DNA of 64,000 nt from Humulus lupulus (Eukaryota > Streptophyta > Magnoliopsida > Rosales > Cannabaceae): contig NC_084795.1 in NCBI RefSeq assembly GCF_963169125.1, positions 261,077,042 through 261,141,041 on the forward strand, in the 5' to 3' direction. Positions 45,016-55,944 of this stretch are shown in pieces. Made by a program: the position numbers and the translations under genes. Each line of letters opens with the position of its first letter. Positions within the stretch are counted from its first letter, which is position 1. The notes under the pieces are model-generated. The model did not search any database and was not told the origin of the DNA. It saw only the letters and a list, made by a program, of their open reading frames with translations.

Positions 45016-45902
45016 TGTTGACGGTGAGAACTCGTCAACTAAGTTGAGTTGGAGAAAATTATCAAGTAAGGATCGTCAATGAAAGAGTTGTAGAAATCTA
45101 AGTAATAACTCAAGAACAATGATAGAGTAACAATGGAGAAATCAATCTTTCATTCACTCTCAAGCCTTTTCTACAATAAAATTCCAAACCCCCCTTCAGG
45201 TGGGGTTAGAGTTCATTTTATAGTAGGCTCTAATGGCCCTGGGTACATGGTGGTCCAGGAGACCAAGTGGTACATAAGTACTCTGTAAGGAGAGTGGTTC
45301 CAGAGGTGGTGGTTGTGCATCTAGTACAGGGGCAGGCGTTAGGAAGGTGTCTCCACTACTCGTCCGTACTCATGTCAGAAGAGTGGTGGTAGGCGTAGTG
45401 GTGTCGACTCTGACCCTTAGCCGTAGACGTACGGGCCATTACTCCTGTCCCTGCATTCCCACTCCTCCATTAGTACAGGTGTCCGTATTTGGACGTACGT
45501 GGTCTTGAGGGTCGTACCCAGCATAGGCAAGTACGCTCCATTCAACTCATACCCGGGCCCCTAAGCATTGGGGTCCATCTGGTGGCGTGGCTCCTATGCG
45601 GCTCGCGAGCCCCCTTCGCGGGGCCTCCCTCGCATGGGCACCTGATGGTGTGGCTCCCAAGGGTACACCCTCCGCACGGCATGGAGCGCTAGGGGCGCGA
45701 GGCCGAATGCATGCCCTGACGCGAGGCCATGCGAGGCCGTGCCTGCTTCGGACGCGAGGCCACGCGGGGCCGTGGCTGCGCACGCGAGACGAGGGCCCTC
45801 GCTGGTGCTGGGCGCGCGCGAGACGAGGGGGCCTCGCTGATGCTGGGCGCGCGCGACGAGGGGCCTCGCCTGGTAATTTCTAAGTGTAAAACCTGATCAA
45901 CA
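45016..45902 (-). mobile_element. Solo LTR related to G1 LTRs, reversed
   Basis: On the plus strand it reads TGTTGACGGTGAGAACTCGTCAAC (start) to CTGATCAACA (45902); the first bases are the reverse complement of the G1 LTR end. Shared blocks include the TATA region (45209-45232) and 'ccgtagacgtacgggcc' (45420-45436). The half corresponding to the G1 repeat array is GC-rich (45590-45870) but lacks the 35-bp units. Flanks ATAAG and ATGCT do not match, so there is no TSD. This may reflect recombination between different elements or an old deletion. Confidence 0.85.
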
Positions 45903-48814
45903 ATGCTCATATTCATATGTTATTCATGAATACAACAATTTTTCTATTTCAAAAATTATCCACGATACCCAGTAGCTCTTTATCAATCACCATCCCAAAA
46001 TCAAACCAATAACTTAAAAAAACAAGAACACCCAAATTATTAACTTAAAATCTCAAGAACAAATAATCTTCAAAAATACAAAAGCAATTAGATTTGGTAG
46101 TTTCTTTCGCCCACAGCTCGCAGATCTGGCCATTTCCATCTCCTGCCATTGTAACCCGCAGCTCACATATCTGGTCATCGCCTGTTGCCCTTCGCCTAGC
46201 AGCTCCATGCTCCAAACCTCACTTCCTTGCCCAATGGTTGTCACCAACCCAATCATTTCCATAAAAAAAAAATGTAAACCCGGATGTCAAACAAATGAAA
46301 GAATAAGAAGAAGAGAGGAGTAAGATCTATTAGTAAAAAAGTTGAGGAATTTTTTTTGATATTTTCATTTTATCTTTTGGTTTTATTTTCATTATATATT
46401 TAGGTTTATAGGTTTTAATAAAAAAAATCAAATAAACTGATTTTAATTTTTTAATTTATATATATTAGGGTTTTTTATTTGAAAATATATTTTTAATTCT
46501 TTTTCTATTTTAAAATTCATTAAAATATTTTTAAAAAAAAATTAGTTGGACTAATTATATTGATACACATATTGGTCTAGTGATTATTAATGACGATTAC
46601 CCAAATAGGTGGTGACAGAAACACAATTTTACTAATATTGAATATTATAAAAAAAACATAAAAAATATTACAAAATGAAAATGTTAAATATTTATGCCAT
46701 TTTTTTTCAAAATTTATATATGTAATATATATATATATATATTTGGATTTTCAAAGAAAATGCTTGCCAGTCGAAAAATGGCGATAGTCAAGTCAATCCG
46801 CGGATGAAGATGCAATTTCTTCTACTTTTCTTCCACTTGTTGGGTCTTATAAGCAAATCATGTTTTAAAGAATATGTGGTTTTCGTGTGTTGATATCAAA
46901 GTATATGAAATGATTAAGACACACCAAATTTATATCTAATGATGTGACACGATTTTTAATCACTCTAAATTTTAAAGTATATAAAAGTGGTTAAAAGGAA
47001 TAACATTAATGAGAAGAAGTATTGCGTGTTCTTAGCTCCTAAGATATATGGTATATGTCAAAGTAAGCTTTCTCTTTCCATCGATAAAAAAAAAAGTTAC
47101 CTTAATTTTTTTTTAATGATGCTATTTGCATCCCTTATTTTCCTCTTTAAGAATTATTTTTATTAATTAATCATTACTAAATATTTAATTTTAATCTTTA
47201 AATATATAATTTCAATAAATTGATATACATATTTTATTATATTTAGCACAACTCTAAAAACAAACAACTAATATATTACTTTATATATTAATTAATTTAT
47301 CATTTTTAAGAAATTTTTTTGTACATGTTTTAATTTTTACAAGTGTGATAATTGAATATTGTATTTTCGCTAATAAATTTAATTCTAATATGACAATTTT
47401 TTTAACTTTAAGTTATTTATATATTTTTTTTCTTATTTTGAATTAAAAATTATGATTAATTTTTTTGTTTTTTTCTTTTAAAAAAATAAGTTTAATTGAG
47501 AGTGTTAAATGTGTTTTAATATTACTAGATACAAATAATGTGCAATGCACATTTGTTTAGTTTTATTTATAGAATTTATTAATTATTTTTATTAAATTTG
47601 TATCATAATCATATAAATTTTAAATAAATAAAAAATATTATGTATAAAAGAATGACATAAACATATTAAATGAAAAAAAATAAAAAATAAATATTATTTA
47701 TGATATTTTAAATATTTATATAATATGATAACTTTTTTTTAAACATAAATACTAAATTTTTTAATAAAAATTAAGATTATGTATTATATATAATAATGAC
47801 ATTTTATAATATTTGAATTTTATTAATATAATAAATAAATATCTATTTTTAGTTAGATTTAAAGGTATAATAATGATATTTTATAATATATAAATTTATA
47901 TTTATATAATTAATAAATATATTTACTTAGTTTTAAAGGAATATTTCGTTAAATATTTAGAATATTCTGTTAAAGTTAACAAAACAAACTGTTAAAATCA
48001 AGAATTTCCGTTACCAACATATTTGTTTATATAGTAGAGATTTAAATAATAAATTATAAATGTAACAAATAAAAAACAAAATTATTTACTAATAGGTAAA
48101 TCTACACTAAAAAATATTTAAAATGTGTATGAGAAGAAAAATTAAGAATTTATTATAAATTTATTTAGAAATGAGTGTGTAAAGAAAAAAAAAAGTGTGT
48201 ATAGAACTAACATTTTCTTTTTCTGTGAAGCACGACTATCTCAAAATTGGAAAAAACGAGGTTGATTTTATGGGATTAAATTACGTTCATAATTCAAATT
48301 AATTTTTCTTAATAGATTGATTACGTATGTATATTTATCTATGATTCAATAGTATACCGCCTAGTGTTGACGGCCCCTATAATTATATTTTAAATTTTGG
48401 TTAATATTTTGAGAATAAAAGCAGTTCGATCATCATTCAGTTTTTACTTATTTTTCATATCATCGATTCTAAACCTCGAAAATACTTATCTTGTCGAACA
48501 ATTCTATAAAATAATATATATATATATTCTTATTTAATAATTTGTTGTATATATTAGTTTATTTTGGTGATTGCAACTTTTATACATATTGAAAAAGACT
48601 CGTATCTCCTCATTTTGCAAAAATATTGTGATTAATCTTAGTTAGAAGTAGAATAAAAATTATGTTATTGTTATTGTTATTATTATAAACAGCAGTCACT
48701 ATTTTTTATTTTGAAAGTGATCAATAATTCTCTCTAATCTCTACACACCCATACAAAAAATGACATAAAAAATTGTACGTAAAAGTTAGAGTGGCATTTT
48801 AACATTTTGTGAGC
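45903..48814. other. AT-rich intergenic DNA without recognised features
   Basis: This stretch of about 2.9 kb is very rich in A/T runs, including (AT)n near 46724-46741. The only longer minus frame (46053-46262) has no recognisable domain. I see no gene, LTR end or terminal repeat. Confidence 0.5.
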
Positions 48815-49120
48815 TTTTTTTTTTTTTTTTTTAATGAAGTGAGCCCCTTGCTTAAAGCAAGGCCACACTATATTGATTGAGAATGAAAAAAACACATACA
48901 AAACTGGTACTTCTATACCAGCCACCTGGGATTACAAGAAAAGTAATAGTAGGAAATTAAAAACCACAACTTATAGCCCACTGAGAACCAATGCCAATGG
49001 ACTAACAGGATAACGAAAAAAAATAAACCACGAAAAACAATTAACTTATTACAAACCTACAACAAGACCAGAAAAAGAAAACAACAATTACTAGGCAACA
49101 CACTAACAACCTAAGGTACC
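48815..49120 (-). mobile_element. 5'-truncated LINE, 3' end only
   Basis: An 18-base T-run at 48815-48832 is the poly(A) tail of a minus-strand insertion. Upstream on that strand lies 'ggccttgctttaagcaagggg', a hairpin (CCTTGCTTTAAGCAAGG), and a T-rich untranslated region, the typical 3' end of plant non-LTR retrotransposons. No ORF2 coding remains. The 5' break is near 49120, where a CACTA-like end begins. A long TSD was not found; only 'tgagct' is shared by both sides. Confidence 0.6.
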
Positions 49121-49360
49121 CTACTACAAAAATGAGCTTTTCCGACAGTTTTTAATTATCACTATTGAGCAATGATGACAGTTGACTAACTGTCGTATTT
49201 GCCTATGTCGGCATAGGAGTAGCTACGCCGACAGTTAATAAGTGTCGTCATTGTTGGCTACGCCGACAGTTAATAGATGTCATCGTTGCTGGCAACGCCG
49301 ACAGTTAATAGGTGTCGACGATGCTGCAAACGCCGACAGTTAAAAAGTGTCGCCATAACA
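49121..49360 (+). mobile_element. CACTA-like (EnSpm) terminus with subterminal repeats
   Basis: 'ctactacaaaaatgagcttt' resembles the CACTACAAAAA end of CACTA transposons. It is followed by alternating 'ccgacagtt' and 'tgtcgtc/tgtcgac' words (49141-49350: five direct 'gccgacagtta' type copies plus inverted ones), typical subterminal repeats bound by transposase. No opposite end is seen in the window, and no transposase gene is recognised. Confidence 0.6.
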
Positions 49361-49719
49361 TTAAATTTATATATATAAATAATAATTTTTCAATATATAT
49401 TTTTTAAAACTTTTAATTATATTTTTAACAATTGAAGTTTGATATAAATTTAAATAAAAAAATTACTCATATAATTAATTATTATTATCATAACTTGTAA
49501 AAAAAATTATATTTATCACAATAAAAATTCATATACATACAACATTTATTCATACAATTGAAATGTAAATAATACATCAAATCCCCATGAGACTAAATAA
49601 TTCTCAATAAAAATTCAATATAATTCTCAATAAAAATTCATTATTCTCAATGTAAATAATACATCAAAGCCTCAGTGTACATCATTCTTACAAGCAAAAA
49701 AGAAAATAATACCCAACAA
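49361..49719. other. AT-rich interval before the hAT element
   Basis: It contains repeated 'aataaaaattca' words at 49510-49645 and ends in TSD CCCAACAA (49712-49719). No gene is seen; it is probably interior to the CACTA-like element. Confidence 0.45.
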
Positions 49720-50471
49720 TAGAGCTGTAAATGTGGGCCGGGCCGGGCCGGCCCGACCCACATTTTGGTGCCTCCGATAAATTCGGGCCAAGCCGGGCCG
49801 GCCCATTTTTGAAAGAGTAGGCCCAGCACGGCCCATGGGCCCGACCCATGTCGTGCCGTGCTCGTGCAGTGTCGGGCCGACCCACTTTATTTTTGCTAAA
49901 AAATGTGAGGAAGGAGAATTGAACCCTCCACCTCCTCTTTAACCATCAATGGACTTACCACCAAACCAAATACATTTCTTTATTTAAATTATAATTTTAG
50001 ATATTTTTATATACTTTTTAACAATATTTTACACAAAATTATATCAAAGATAATTATTATAATTTTAATAACTACTAATAAATGCTAAAAAAAATTACTA
50101 ACAAATCTTAAAATAAATTAATATAATTATAAAAATATAAACATTAAGAAAAATAAGACTTCTATTATCATTTTAATTTATTAATAATTGACAAATAAAA
50201 ATTTATTATGATTATTAATGTCAAAATATCGGGTTTTTTATCGTGTCGTGCTTTCGAGCTAGTTTGTTCGTGCTTTCGTGTCGTGCCTTCGGGCTTGTCG
50301 TGCCGTGTCGTGCTCAGGCCCATGTCGTACCGTGCCGTGCCGTGCCAATTTTCAATTCGTGTCGTACCTGGCCCAGGCCCATATTTTTTCGTGTCGTGTC
50401 GTGCTCGTGCCTCCCGGGCTCGTGCCAGTTTCGTGCCGTGCTTAAAATCTCGGCCCGTATTTACAGCTCTA
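49720..50471. mobile_element. Non-autonomous hAT-type element with 8-bp TSD
   Basis: The ends are TAGAGCTGTAAATGTGGGCC (49720) and its near inverse, GGCCCGTATTTACAGCTCTA (50471), with two mismatches in about 20. They are flanked by perfect 8-bp copies CCCAACAA (49712-49719 and 50472-50479). An 8-bp TSD and this terminal repeat fit hAT. The 752-bp body has GC-rich ends full of 'cgtgccgtg' and 'gggccggcc' words and an AT-rich middle, and no transposase. Open frames in the GC-rich arms are artefacts. Confidence 0.88.
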
Positions 50472-50479
50472 CCCAACAA

Positions 50480-51705
50480 CTTGAAGAAGAATTTCTTGTT
50501 GCCTTGGTTCTCTTAAATATCCAAATAGATTTTTAGCCTACAATACAGAATAAACACCATTAAAGTCAAACCAAAACTAAAATAAATAGAGAACTTGAGG
50601 TTGCAAAAGAAATAAAAAGGATGACTGTGGTTTTCAGTCACAAAAATGATTTATATAAAAGTTGTATTTTTCTTATCAAACTGGATAGCCTCATGGCTTA
50701 AGTAGTTAGTCTTAGTTCTTTAAACTAAGGAATACATACCTATCAATCTCAATTTAAAAGTGCTCAAGCTAGTTAGTTTATCAAATCACGTAGACATTAA
50801 TAAACCAAATTACCAATCATTTATAGCACATTAGCAAATATACAATAAACAACGAGAAATTAATATACATATATACATACATATAAAGACATGCACTGTG
50901 TAGGTAATATGCATCAGATTCAAAGTCCATAGTGCTTAGCAAGAAAATAAAAGATAATATAGTTATAAATAAGAGCACCGAGAACATAAATATAATAGAT
51001 CATTTATATGTAGCACAAGCATATCATATGACATTTGTTAAAGTTGTTAAAGTAACACAACGAGTTGTGAATAAGCCTAATCCAAATTGATAAATCTAAT
51101 TCACATTTGAAAGTCTACGCAAAATAGAAAATCATAAGTCAACTTGCAAAATAATTTTCTTTTCATATGATATATAATTTAGTATACAATTAACTATGTT
51201 AAGTCGATTAGGAAGAGCATGCAACAGAGTTGCAAAGTAAATCAACCTATCAGCTCATTCTCATGATAATAATTTATTTGTGCACAACATTAATCGAACT
51301 TATAAAATACGAGACCTTAAATTAATAATATTTAGATGGAAGACCAAGTATTAATATATATATACAATGTATACACTAATAGATTATAAAACAACGAGTA
51401 ATTTTTATAAAAATTAACTAGAAAAGAGTCCGTAAATTTCTAGATAAACGGGCAGAACAACGACTGCAAATCAGACATCCCCAAATTTTAAAAACCTGCA
51501 AACAAGGCATATGACATCCCAGAGCAGTCCAATAAAATAAAATCACAGTTCAACTCATTACACTAATTAGCTCTTAATATACTATGAACATACATAATTA
51601 CATTTTAGTTTCCTAACTCGCAAATAATTTCAAAACTCAAAATAATTAAAATCTGAGATAGAAATTTATACCATAGTGCTCGGGATAGTGCAACACAGCG
51701 CATAC
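50480..51705. other. AT-rich stretch, no gene recognised
   Basis: This stretch of about 1.2 kb lies between the hAT element and the Argonaute-like exons. Stops are frequent in all frames. It may be intron-like or captured sequence, but nothing specific is supported. Confidence 0.45.
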
Positions 51706-51931
51706 CGATGGAGACTGATCTGGTGCACCTTGCATACCTGAAAAACCAAATTCAGGTCAAGAACAAGAACAGCAAAAGTAGTTCCCAATAGAATGTTGAA
51801 ATTGGAGAACAAAAAATGAAAATGAATAGTATTTCTATGTAGCAGAGATTGTTCGTGAGAACTTGCAAGGCATCAGCATTGAACTTGTTCTCATCAAACA
51901 AGACATAGTAATGTGTGGGGTGGCTGGTTCC
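51706..51931 (-). pseudogene. Argonaute PIWI-domain fragment, two exons
   Basis: Minus-strand exon A (51931-51839) follows a 'cctttatag' acceptor and reads '[20 protein letters not shown]' then '[11 protein letters not shown]'. Exon B starts after 'tttttcag' at 51737 and reads 'YARCTRSVSI', then loses similarity at about 51706. These match consecutive exons of the PIWI domain of AGO1/AGO5/AGO10-type Argonautes, the core of RNA silencing. The donor after exon A is not a clear GT. The rest of the gene (PAZ, catalytic Asp residues, C-terminus) is absent. It ends 186 bases from the PP2C stop on the same strand, an unnatural neighbourhood that suggests captured or shuffled gene pieces. Confidence 0.82.
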
Positions 51932-52116
51932 CTATAAAGGTTTATAAGAAAGAACTTTCATTAATATTTCCTGTTAATAAACAAAGACAAGTTTCCGACC
52001 GTTGGTTGAAACAAAAGAGAAAGCAAAGCATAGACAGAGGCAAGCATGCCCATCATTTTGATTGAAACAAATAACAGTGCAACAAAAATATATCAAGTCT
52101 TCAAACCAGGATAATG

Positions 52117-52603
52117 TTACTTCTGAAAGAAGAGGAAAATTGCAATGCAGTCGTCCATTTTGGCATAAGGGAACTTCCTTTTCCACACTCTAATGGTCGC
52201 CTCAACCACCGCTCTCGCCGCCCTCCTCGCTCTTCGCTTCCCAAGCTATCGAGGCAACTTCGTCGTTGCTCAACACATCCCAAACCTATTCATCATTTAC
52301 ACATCAATCAGAAACATTTTATAAAATCCAACATATCTAAGAATATCAATATAAGTTCTTAGTTCTTAATTACCCCATCAGTGGCGAGAACCATGAATTG
52401 GTCTTTGGGAGTGAGACGATGGTAGGTTACATCAAAGGCAATGATGATGTTTGAGCATAATGGGGAATAAAAAAAGCCAACTATGAATGGATAATCTCCT
52501 GTGCTTGTCATGTTTTAATTAGGTTCATAAACAAAGTGGTACTCTCCAATAGTGTCCAACCAGCTGGAGCTCCAACCAAAAGTTTTCAGCAAATCACTTT
52601 TTA
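52117..52603 (-). pseudogene. PP2C protein phosphatase, C-terminal exons
   Basis: The last exon (52285-52117) opens 'VWDVLSNDEVASIAW' after a TAG/GTTTGG acceptor and ends 'KFPYAKMDDCIAIFLFFQK' at TAA 52119-52117. A one-base frameshift near 52236 separates the two halves. The previous exon ends at 52374 (donor GTAATT) with 'FDVTYHRLTPKDQFMVLATDG'-like sequence, where the Asp-Gly before the intron is the metal-binding DG of PP2C. Further upstream (to about 52603) an exon-like frame after 'ttttgtatag' reads 'GWSSSWLDTIGEYHFVYEPN' then a stop; I do not recognise it. PP2Cs remove phosphate from Ser/Thr using Mg/Mn. The N-terminal half lies at 63160-63806, beyond G3. Confidence 0.8.
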
Positions 52604-52823
52604 CCACCTATACAAAATATCAAAAACAGTCATAAATAATTATGATATAAATAACAATTATTAAGCGAGCAGTAGATTAAACTTTTTTCCTCATATTAAA
52701 TTTTCAATAAAATGATTATGATCATGTATGATGTGTTATCATTAATGCTAATTACTACTCCTTTTTAAAGTTTTTGGGACCTTATGTTCTCCATCTTCAA
52801 AACAATTGAAAAGGTGAAACGGG
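52604..52823. other. Intron-like AT-rich flank of G3
   Basis: There is no coding sequence. It ends in the G3 duplication ACGGG (52819-52823). It probably forms one intron with 62970-63159 of the PP2C-like gene. Confidence 0.45.
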
Positions 52824-53645
52824 CGTTACACCCAGATTTCGAGATAAGAGGTTATGACCTTGAAAACTGGGCTCGGCGGGTGAGCTCGAAATGTATGAAA
52901 ACATCATATGGTCCAGCCGTAAAACCTCTGAAGTAAAACAACGACCTCGAGGATGTGTAACCTCGAATATTCTCTGAGCTCGCGATGGGCAATGGCATGA
53001 CACTTAAATATATTTTTCATCAATTGCCGTCAGGCGAGATAGCTCGAGCTCGGGAAGTGCAAGCTCAGATGTGAAAGCCTCGTCAGCACCTACCTATCCC
53101 GAGCATAGAGTGAAGTTGAGTGGCGAGCTCGTGACTGACCCATAGACTTGACAGACTCAATGCCAATCGCTTATCTTGAAGACCTAATGAATCACATGGG
53201 ATAGCCCATTACGTGTGAACATGCTACTGTTATGTAATCCCAATATTTAAGGGATATCATTTAATCTGTTATCCGTTCTTGATCTTCATGGGAAGTTTTC
53301 ATTTATATAGTAGATAATGCATTTAATATCATTATTTCAATTGATTTACAAAATATCTTCCCGAAATATGTGGGAATGAATTCTGCAACCTTCTCTATAA
53401 ATAGAGAAGGAATCACCACTTGTAGAGGAGTGATTTTTCTGATTTCTAAAGAGAAAACTCTAGGTAATTCATCTCTAGAGAATTCCCAAAAAACTCCTAA
53501 GTCTTAATAATATAGACTCGTGGACTAGGCAGATTAACTGCTGAACCACGTAAAAATCCTCTTATTTTTCTTCATCATTCATTCACTTCATTGCTTAATT
53601 GTTTAATTGCTCTACAATTTAAATTGACGAAAAACGGCATCAACA
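52824..53645 (+). repeat. G3 5' LTR
   Basis: 822 bp, from CGTTACACCC (decayed TG) to GGCATCAACA. A TATAAATA box at 53396-53403 lies in the middle of an inverted repeat, TTCTCTAT-AA-ATAGAGAA (53391-53408). The likely primer region 'atttagtgctttcattgaga' follows the LTR. Confidence 0.9.
53396..53403 (+). promoter_or_regulatory. TATA box of G3 5' LTR within a palindrome
   Basis: TATAAATA is centred in 8-bp perfect inverted arms TTCTCTAT / ATAGAGAA. The same arrangement is kept in the 3' LTR (62719-62726). Confidence 0.65.
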
Positions 53646-53722
53646 ATTTAGTGCTTTCATTGAGAGCATTAAGCAGTACGTGCGTGATTCTATTCAGTCA
53701 AAAAAGCCTCCCTAAATCAACA

Positions 53723-55930
53723 ATGGCCGCGAATGATCCCAATGTTCCTGAAGAGGAAATTGTAGATGAAGCTGACTACCCCCGATGCCCGGGAAAGCAG
53801 CCTATGGTGAATTCGGACCCTGATGAGAGGAGTGGTTCATCCGACTCTCGGGGACCACCAGCCCCTAGGCACGATGAGGACATGTATTACAATCCTGAAT
53901 GATATGTCCCGATAGTGGAGCTAAAAAATCATCAACTGCGAAAGCAGTTGGCAGAAGCGAAGGAACGTAACGAGGAGCTAGCCAGATTGGCTCCTGAGGC
54001 ACAAGCAGCTCAGGCCCCACCTCCGCCAGAGGCCCAAGCTCCGCCTCTGCGGGACGTTCATGTTCCACCACATAGGCCTCGTGGGCGACCGCGCAAAAAC
54101 GCTGCCACCCGAAGAACGGAGCAACCTCCGCCGCCAGCAGAACAGTCTGCTCCATCAAGGCCCAGGAGAAGTAACCGGGCTGGAGCTCCTGCCAACCCAA
54201 CTGCGAAGGTACCATCCAGGGTGGGGAATAACCGAGCCCCCACGGAGGCTCGGACCCAAAATCCTGGTAACACGCAGAACGTTCCAGAACCAGTTCGAGC
54301 AAACTTGGGGCCTTCTAGGCCCCGTAATGGATGGCAGCCATCATCACCCATAAGGCACCCACCATCGCCAATAAGGTATCCTTCACCAACTCGGAGAAAC
54401 ACACAACCGACTCAGGGATAGGGAAAGGCGAGCTGGGCAAAGACGTGGAAATGGGGAGACTGCTAGGGAGCATAGACGTACCCAACCCATGAGAAGTCAA
54501 ATGTCTCGGTCTCATACTATTGAGATGAGGCAACCGGCAAGGAACCCATCTCGAAACAACCGCGCAACGAGCCATGTCAGTGAAGGCTCAGGAGACACTA
54601 GATCGATCAGTATGTATGACCAGGGACGTATAAATATTGGGAATCGAAGGGATCACCCAGATTTACATGAACATCTAAACCATTATCGAGGGAATGATAA
54701 TCCATCGAATCCAGATCTGAGGGATCATCTTAATGGACGCAAGAACCCCGTACCAAGGCGCGAAACTGGGGTTGTGATTAACGATAACCAGTTCCCACTG
54801 CTTCAGGTCAGACCCCCTGTGGATCCAGTCCAAGGAAGGATTGAAAAACTGGAAATAACATTCATGCTCTTACAAAATGAACAAGGTCGGGATTGGGACG
54901 AAGAGATTGACGAAGAACTCGAACCCTTTGCCCCTCATATTTCCAGCACCCCGTTTCCTCAAGGATTCTGAATTCCTCATGTCCCACCATTTGATGGGAA
55001 TTCGGATCCATACAGTCATTTAACTACATTCAACACAATCATGCGAGCCAGTAATGTGGGCTACAAGCTCAGATGCATGATATTTCCAGCCTCGCTCACG
55101 GGGCCATGGTTAGAATTTGGCCCGAGATGTCTGCCTTGACCAATGTCCGATAGCAGCCGAGTGAAACATTGAGAAGTTACCTCACAAGGTTTAATTTGGA
55201 AGTCGTCCGAGCCCGTGACGTGGACGACAGTGGCCATTTAATGGCTGTCCGTGTCGGACTAATGCCTGGAAATCCTCTCTGGGAGGATATGCAGAGGAAG
55301 CCCGCAAGGTCCTTAACCGAGTTCAATCGACGAGCTCAGAGGTTTGTTAATGTAGAAGAGGCAAGGTCAGTGTTAAATATGACCTCTCAGCCCATAACTA
55401 CAACAAAAAACACAAACTCTACCTCGACCTCAGTAGATCCTACGACCTCAAAACCCCCCGGGGAAAACTCTTCTAAAAGGAAGAAGAATGAAGGGAATAA
55501 CCCCGAGGCGGAAGGGGTGAAGAAGAAGAAAGGGGAAAGATATTACTCTGTACACAAAGTATATACCGAGCTTAATGATTCTAGGGTGAATATCTACCTG
55601 GTTATTGAAAACCAGGTCCTTTTCAGACAGCCTGACCCAATGAGGAACCAAAAGGCTAAAAGAGACTCCAAAAAGTACTGCAGATTTCAACCGATGAGTG
55701 CCGGAAATTAAAAGACGAGATCGAAGGATTTATCTCGAGAGGATATTTCAGACAATATGTCAGGAACCAAAACCCCAATTAGGCTTCCACCAACCATAGG
55801 GCAGCTGCAGCACCACCTGCCCAGAATAACAACTCTCGAGCAAGGGAGGATGAACGAATCCCTCCGATTGATGGAGAAGATGTCATAACCATCTCTGGGG
55901 GACCACATATTGCAGGATCGGGCAGGAATG
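53723..55930 (+). pseudogene. gag: G3 gag, broken
   Basis: The start is ATG 53723 ('MAANDPNVPEEEIVDEADYP'). A TGA at 53900-53902 is followed in frame by a helical stretch ('LKNHQLRKQLAEAKERNEEL', about 53920-53980) and a long Pro/Ala/Arg-rich region to TAG 54419-54421. After a frameshift comes 54489-54971, then gag core 'VPPFDGNSDPYSHLTTFNT' (about 54980-55035). The core resumes at 55169 'LRSYLTRFNLEVVRARDVDD' and 'FNRRAQRFVNVEEA' (about 55324-55365). A Lys-rich basic tail ends near 55711. At least three frame changes and several stops make it non-functional. It has the same protein plan as G1 gag but is clearly diverged. Confidence 0.85.
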
Positions 55931-55944
55931 CCCAAAAATGATAT

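Noticed and set aside
45547..45916. Arg/Ala-rich frames on both strands
   Set aside because: GC-rich half of the reversed solo LTR; no domain, no start context.
50168..50536. Overlapping open frames on both strands
   Set aside because: They read through low-complexity 'cgtgccgtg' arms of the hAT-type element and match no domain.
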